Below are positions 32,935-36,854 of a stretch of 36,854 nucleotides of DNA, one piece after another (positions within the stretch are counted from its first letter, which is position 1; each line of letters starts with the position of its first letter). The notes under the pieces were generated by a model. That model had not been told where the DNA came from, did no database searches, and saw nothing but the letters and a program-made list of their open reading frames with translations. A program made the translations under genes and the position numbers. The stretch is from contig JAGYMN010000003.1 in NCBI GenBank assembly GCA_018400395.1, forward strand, positions 1 through 36,854, given 5' to 3'. The DNA is from Actinomycetota bacterium. Lineage in GTDB: Bacteria > Actinomycetota > Humimicrobiia > Humimicrobiales > Humimicrobiaceae.

Positions 32935-33315
32935 TTGGAAATATATGCAGTTGGGACAGATATAATAGAAGTAGAGAGGATAACTGCAGCTATTGAAAAA
33001 AATAATTCTTTCAGGGAAAGAATCTATACCCTGCAGGAAATAGAATATTGTGAAAAAAAGAGCAGAGGTAAATACTCTGCTTATGCAGCACGTTTTGCAG
33101 CTAAGGAGGCTGTTGCAAAGTCCCTTTTAGAGGGATTCGGCAAGAAGATCTCCCCTTCAGAAATTGAAGTTCAGACAAACAAAAACGGTGCACCATGGAT
33201 AATGCTTCACGGCAGGACAGAGCGGTACGGCAGGGAACTAGGCATAGGAGAGATAAAGATATCGATGTCAGCGACAGAAAATTATGCGGTTGCATATGCC
33301 GTGTCTTTAAAGTAA
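32935..33315 (+). CDS. acpS: Holo-[acyl-carrier-protein] synthase
   Basis: AcpS, 126 aa, transfers 4'-phosphopantetheine from CoA to acyl carrier protein. The frame is open back into glmS (32860), but TTG at 32935, with GGAGTAGGGA ahead, gives a normal-length protein starting MEIYAVGTDIIEVERI. The Mg-binding GTDIIEVERI and ARFAAKEAVAKSL motifs and the C-terminal SMSATENYAVAYAV are intact. It starts 7 bases after the glmS stop, so the two are probably co-translated. Confidence 0.95.
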   Translation: MEIYAVGTDIIEVERITAAIEKNNSFRERIYTLQEIEYCEKKSRGKYSAYAARFAAKEAVAKSLLEGFGKKISPSEIEVQTNKNGAPWIMLHGRTERYGRELGIGEIKISMSATENYAVAYAVSLK

Positions 33316-33325
33316 TAATAATCTT

Positions 33326-33380
33326 AAGAATTGTTTTTCTATATTTATTGTTATAATCTATTATATTATAGAAAATTCTT
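33326..33380 (+). promoter_or_regulatory. Extended -10 promoter inside an imperfect inverted repeat
   Basis: TATAAT at 33352-33357 preceded by TGT (extended -10), with a poor -35 (TTGTTT at 33331, 15-base spacer). The -10 lies in the loop between arms 33326-33332 plus 33337-33343 (left, with a 4-base bulge) and 33367-33380 (right), a 14-bp imperfect palindrome. It could be an operator around a promoter for the nnr-alr genes, or an RNA hairpin that acts after acpS. No T-run follows. Confidence 0.4.
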
Positions 33381-33417
33381 GATAATAAATTTTTAAAATA
33401 TAAGTTCGGAGAGTGAA

Positions 33418-35103
33418 TTGTATCAAAAAGAAAAAGAATTCAGGCTGAACAGGATCTTGATGGGAAGCCGGGTAGCGGAAATAGACAGGAAAGCCATTAG
33501 TGATGGAATAGACTCAAAAAAACTTATGAAAAATGCCGGTACGGGAGTAGCAAAAGAGATTATTTATGATTACAGTGATTATGGATTGAAAAGGTCGCCC
33601 CGTGGTGTTGTAATCAGCGGGGGCGGTAATAATGGTGGAGACGGTTTTGTTGCAGCAGGGTGCCTGATAGAAGCCGGCTTTGATGTAAAAGTCTTTCATG
33701 TAACTCTTCCCGAAAAATTTTCTTCTGATTCATACTATTACTACAATAAGCTTATTGAGAAAAACCCCGGACTTTTAGAGTACCTCGAATCCGCGGACTC
33801 TGAAGCTTTTAATGACCGGCTCAAAAAATGTGATTTTATAGTCGATGCTATATTTGGTACCGGCCTCCATAAAAATCAGGTAAGAAGACCTGCACTTGAT
33901 ATTATTGATTCAATAAATTCTTCAAGGATGAAGAATAAAAATATAAGAGTTTATTCTGTAGATATACCCTCCGGAGTCGACTCTGACAATGGAAAGGTGC
34001 TTGGGAGTGCAGTATATGCGGACAAAACCATAACATTCGGGTGTAAAAAGATTGGTAATATAAATTATCCGGGAGCAAGCCATAACGGTTCCCTAAAAGT
34101 ACTTGATATTGGTATTCCCTCAAAATATTTTGAGGGATATGAAAAAATTTTTGAACCGTCTTTGGAATGGGTATCTGAAAAACTTCCCCGGAGGCTGCCA
34201 TGGACCTATAAGCACAGGGTCGGTAAGCTTCTTGTAATAGCCGGATCCAGGGGTTTTACAGGGGCAGCAGCAATGACCTGCATGAGTGCAATGAGGGCGG
34301 GGGCCGGCCTGGTCTCACTTGCCTGTCCCGGGGACACAAATGCTATATTTGAAGAAAAGCTTACAGAAGTAATAACCTATCCCATGGAGCAGACTGACAG
34401 TGTGTCCCTTCATTATAAAAGTCTTGATAAAATAATGGATCTCGCAGCCAGAAATGATGCAGCAGTTATAGGCCCGGGTATTTCAAGGGAACCTGAAACT
34501 ATCCGCCTTGTAAGGGAACTAATCAGCAGTCTGGAAATACCGGTACTGCTTGATGCAGATGGCCTGCAGGCTCTTACCGCTCTTAATAATGTTAAAGATG
34601 AACAAAAAACAGGGCATGCTGACCTTATAATAACCCCCCATGCCGGAGAGCTTTCTTCTATAATGGGAATAAATAAAATACCCCTGGAAAAAAGACTTGA
34701 GGTTAACGAGGATTCAAGTATAAAATTCAGGGCCGTCTCTGTTCTTAAAGGTGCAGGGACAATCATATCAGCGTTACTCCCGGGCAGAAAGAGCGGAGAA
34801 ATTAGAAGCAGGGATAATGGGGAAGTCAAAAATAATGTGACAAGCTTTATTAATCCTACAGGCAACTGGGGGATGGCAAGTGCAGGTACGGGAGATATAC
34901 TATCCGGTATAATAGGCTCGCTTTTATGTCAGGGCATGAAACCACTCGAGGCTGCCGTATGCGGGACGTACATACACGGAATGGCGGCAGATATAGTATC
35001 CAGAAAAAGCAGCAGGACCGCTCTTATTGCAACGGATCTTCTTGAAGGCATGAAAGATGTATTTCTGGAAATAGAAAAAATAAAATATGCAAAGGAGTTT
35101 TAA
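33418..35103 (+). CDS. nnr: Bifunctional NAD(P)H-hydrate epimerase / ADP-dependent dehydratase
   Basis: 561 aa fusion that repairs damaged NAD(P)H hydrates: the N-terminal YjeF_N epimerase (about 15-235) interconverts R and S forms, and the C-terminal ribokinase-like dehydratase (about 250-555) restores NAD(P)H. N-terminal signs are GGGNNGGDGF (68-77), VDAIFGTGL (142-150) and VDIPSGVDSDNG. C-terminal signs are HRVGKLLVIAGSRGFTGAA, LDADGLQAL, ITPHAGE and SAGTGDILSG with D493. The start is TTG at 33418 with CGGAGAG ahead; ATG 33460 is an alternative. It lies in the glmS-acpS-nnr-alr order known from actinobacteria and others. Confidence 0.96.
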   Translation: MYQKEKEFRLNRILMGSRVAEIDRKAISDGIDSKKLMKNAGTGVAKEIIYDYSDYGLKRSPRGVVISGGGNNGGDGFVAAGCLIEAGFDVKVFHVTLPEKFSSDSYYYYNKLIEKNPGLLEYLESADSEAFNDRLKKCDFIVDAIFGTGLHKNQVRRPALDIIDSINSSRMKNKNIRVYSVDIPSGVDSDNGKVLGSAVYADKTITFGCKKIGNINYPGASHNGSLKVLDIGIPSKYFEGYEKIFEPSLEWVSEKLPRRLPWTYKHRVGKLLVIAGSRGFTGAAAMTCMSAMRAGAGLVSLACPGDTNAIFEEKLTEVITYPMEQTDSVSLHYKSLDKIMDLAARNDAAVIGPGISREPETIRLVRELISSLEIPVLLDADGLQALTALNNVKDEQKTGHADLIITPHAGELSSIMGINKIPLEKRLEVNEDSSIKFRAVSVLKGAGTIISALLPGRKSGEIRSRDNGEVKNNVTSFINPTGNWGMASAGTGDILSGIIGSLLCQGMKPLEAAVCGTYIHGMAADIVSRKSSRTALIATDLLEGMKDVFLEIEKIKYAKEF

Positions 35104-35104
35104 T

Positions 35105-35566
35105 ATGTCCGGAGAACAGACAGTCAAAGATATAATGATAAGGAAAGTTATCACAATTAACAAAGATGCATCCGTGGAAGAATTATCTTCACTGCTTGTT
35201 AAGAATAAAATAAGCGGGGTTCCGGTGGTTGACAGCAGTGGAAGACTTGTTGGAATTGCTACCGAGGGAGATCTTATAATCAAGGACTCCGACCTTCACT
35301 TTCCCAGATATTTCAAACTGCTGGACAGTATAATATATCTGGAGAGCCTGAATAAGTTTAAAAATAACCTCAAAAAATATCTGGGCACAAAGGTCGGGGA
35401 TATTATGACATCCGATGTTATAACTGTTAAGGAAGACACTGCTGTGAGCGAAGCTGCAGACCTTATGATCAAATATAATATCAACCGGCTCCCTGTAATG
35501 AGTAATAAGGATGAACTGGTTGGCATTGTAGCCAGGGCGGACATAGTGAGGTCGATGATAAAATAA
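35105..35566 (+). CDS. CBS-domain pair protein
   Basis: 153 aa with two CBS domains and nothing else. Domain 1 (about 5-62) reads VKDIMIRKVITINKDASVEE through GVPVVDSSGRLVGIATEGDL; domain 2 (about 96-150) reads VGDIMTSDVITVKEDTAVSE through INRLPVMSNKDELVGIVARA. CBS pairs usually bind adenine nucleotides or S-adenosyl ligands and act as sensors; the ligand and target are unknown. ATG 35105 has AAAGGAG 7 bases ahead, inside the end of nnr; an in-frame ATG at 35087 overlaps nnr and is less likely. The gap to nnr is one base, so it is co-expressed with nnr and alr. Confidence 0.93.
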   Translation: MSGEQTVKDIMIRKVITINKDASVEELSSLLVKNKISGVPVVDSSGRLVGIATEGDLIIKDSDLHFPRYFKLLDSIIYLESLNKFKNNLKKYLGTKVGDIMTSDVITVKEDTAVSEAADLMIKYNINRLPVMSNKDELVGIVARADIVRSMIK

Positions 35567-35593
35567 TAATATTAAAATCCCGAAAGGAGCCGG

Positions 35594-36769
35594 ATGCAGC
35601 CTGAGCGTTTAAAAGACAATCGTTGTGCCTGGGTTGAAGTTGATCTTGCAAATCTTGAAAATAATATAAAGGTGATAAAATCCTACAGGTCCGGACCCGG
35701 GACAAAAATAATGGCAGTGGTAAAAGCAGATGCATACGGACACGGAGCTGTTGAGATATCCAGACGGGCCGTAAAAAGCGGTGCTGATGCTCTGGGAGTG
35801 GCGATTGCCGATGAAGGTATTCTGCTAAGGAAAAACGGAATAAAGGTTCCAATTTACATACTCGGTAAATGTACAGAAGCAGCCGCAGAAGATGCAATAA
35901 AAAATAAACTTATTCTTACAATAGATTCCGCTGAATCCGCTAAATTTTATTCCGGTGTTGCCGGAAAGCTGGGCCGTGTAGCACCTGTAAACATAAACGT
36001 AGATACCGGCATGAACAGAATCGGAATAAACTGGAAAAATATATCAGAAATATTATCTGTGCTGGACTTAAAAAATTTAAATGCTGAAGGTATATTTTCA
36101 CATTTTTCCTGTGCGGGGGAGAAGGATGCCTATTTTACCTTAAAACAGATGCAGAGGTTCTCTGAAACAAGAGAAAAACTGGCCGGACTTGGGATATCAT
36201 TTAAAAACATACATTTTGCAAACAGCGCAGCATTTTTCCGTTTTAAAGATACACATTTTAATATGGTCAGGACCGGTATTTCCCTGTACGGGCTGAACCC
36301 TTACAGTAAAGGATGGCAATACTGGCTGCCAGAAAAGGCCAGAGAGTCTGTATCCCGGTTAAAACCCGTGCTGTCCCTAAAAGGCAGGATATCTTTTGTT
36401 AAAGAAACTGCCAGCGGCGAACATGTTTCATATTGCCGTACCTTTACAACAAAAAGAGATTCAGTAATCGCAACCATACCTGTTGGTTATGCTGACGGTT
36501 ACAGCAGGATACTGTCAAACAGGTCAAAAGTACTCCTGGGAGGGATGGAAGCCCCGGTAATAGGAAATATAACCATGGATCAGTTCATGATTGATGTTAC
36601 AGATATTTCGAAGAAGAGGAAGATATTACCGGGAGAAGAAGTGATTATAATAGGTTCTTCAGGTGATAAAAAAATATCGGCAGATGACCTGGCAGAAATA
36701 ATGGGTACAATAAATTATGAAGTGATATGCATGATTAGAAGCAGAATTCCCCGGGTTTATAAAAAATGA
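35594..36769 (+). CDS. alr: Alanine racemase
   Basis: Alr, 391 aa, makes D-alanine for peptidoglycan using PLP. The PLP lysine is K44 in AVVKADAYGHGAVEIS, and the second catalytic base is Y280 in HVSYCRTFT. Also present are NVDTGMNRIG, FSHFSCA, HFANSAA, MVRTGISLYGLNP, IPVGYADGYSR and GNITMDQFMIDVT. The length and two-domain layout are normal, in contrast to the Orr-like gene. The SD is AAAGGAG. It is the last complete gene of the window. Confidence 0.98.
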   Translation: MQPERLKDNRCAWVEVDLANLENNIKVIKSYRSGPGTKIMAVVKADAYGHGAVEISRRAVKSGADALGVAIADEGILLRKNGIKVPIYILGKCTEAAAEDAIKNKLILTIDSAESAKFYSGVAGKLGRVAPVNINVDTGMNRIGINWKNISEILSVLDLKNLNAEGIFSHFSCAGEKDAYFTLKQMQRFSETREKLAGLGISFKNIHFANSAAFFRFKDTHFNMVRTGISLYGLNPYSKGWQYWLPEKARESVSRLKPVLSLKGRISFVKETASGEHVSYCRTFTTKRDSVIATIPVGYADGYSRILSNRSKVLLGGMEAPVIGNITMDQFMIDVTDISKKRKILPGEEVIIIGSSGDKKISADDLAEIMGTINYEVICMIRSRIPRVYKK

Positions 36770-36783
36770 CAGATCGGGAGTGT

Positions 36784-36854
36784 ATGGATTTTTTAAATAA
36801 TTCTTATTCAGTATTGTACTTTATTTATAAAATACTTAATATAATTTCAAAAAA
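36784..36854 (+). CDS. Unidentified reading frame, cut by the right edge
   Basis: ATG at 36784, with CGGGAG a few bases ahead, opens a frame (MDFLNNSYSVLYFIYKILNI and on) that is still open at the window end. The visible 23 codons are hydrophobic and AT-rich. In actinobacterial-style order, genes such as tsaE can follow alr, but this fragment does not identify itself. Confidence 0.35.
   Translation, partial: MDFLNNSYSVLYFIYKILNIISK

Noticed and set aside
1..36854. CRISPR arrays, insertion sequences, tRNA or rRNA genes, toxin-antitoxin or defence genes
   Set aside because: None seen: no regularly spaced repeats, transposase motifs or cloverleaf-like stretches; the space is almost fully taken by core genes.

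Overview
All recognisable genes in this window lie on the + strand and form one long bacterial information-processing cluster: the end of rplL, then rpoB-rpoC, the str genes (rpsL-rpsG-fusA-tuf-rpsJ), the S10/spc genes (rplC through map), the alpha genes (infA-rpmJ-rpsM-rpsK-rpsD-rpoA-rplQ), truA-rplM-rpsI, and a cell-wall/cofactor block (an ornithine-racemase-like PLP enzyme, glmS, acpS, a fused NAD(P)H-hydrate repair enzyme, a CBS-pair protein, alr). The right edge cuts an unidentified reading frame.

Organism: the window suggests a deep-branching, AT-rich member or relative of Actinomycetota. The reasons are: IF1 reads HISGKMRMHYIKILPG, as in actinobacteria; L3 carries the actinobacterial-style GSVGMCATP loop; beta' has a long charged insertion between its N-terminal zinc domain and the conserved core, where actinobacteria carry one; no L7Ae-type gene lies between rpoC and rpsL; and glmS-acpS-nnr-alr is an actinobacterial-style gene order. 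Base composition is about 40% G+C in sampled lines, unlike classical high-GC actinobacteria, so an uncultured low-GC lineage (for example OPB41/Humimicrobiia-like) is my best guess. This is inference from remembered family sequences, not a phylogeny.

Layout and expression: genes are tightly packed, with strong Shine-Dalgarno (SD) sequences and several overlaps (rplD/rplW, rplO/secY, secY/adk, adk/map). Four candidate promoters, upstream of rpoB, rpsL, rplC and infA, share a -35 close to TTGACA and a -10 of TAAACT or TAAATT; three of them have an extended TGA just before the -10. These would split the cluster into rpoBC, rpsL-to-rpsJ, rplC-to-map and infA-onward units. A strong 16-bp hairpin separates rplL from rpoB. 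Many start codons are TTG or GTG.

Most notable points: infA has no ATG, GTG or TTG start and appears to begin at an AUU codon behind a well-placed SD, with a -1 frameshift from an upstream ATG at an A_AAA_AAG heptamer as an alternative. The RNA polymerase beta' subunit has both an acidic N-terminal insertion and an SI3-position insertion in the trigger loop. The L30 gene rpmD is missing. L29, S3 and beta have low-complexity charged tails. tuf is visibly richer in G+C than its neighbours. I found no mobile element, CRISPR array, tRNA, rRNA or defence system, and no wholly new multi-gene system.
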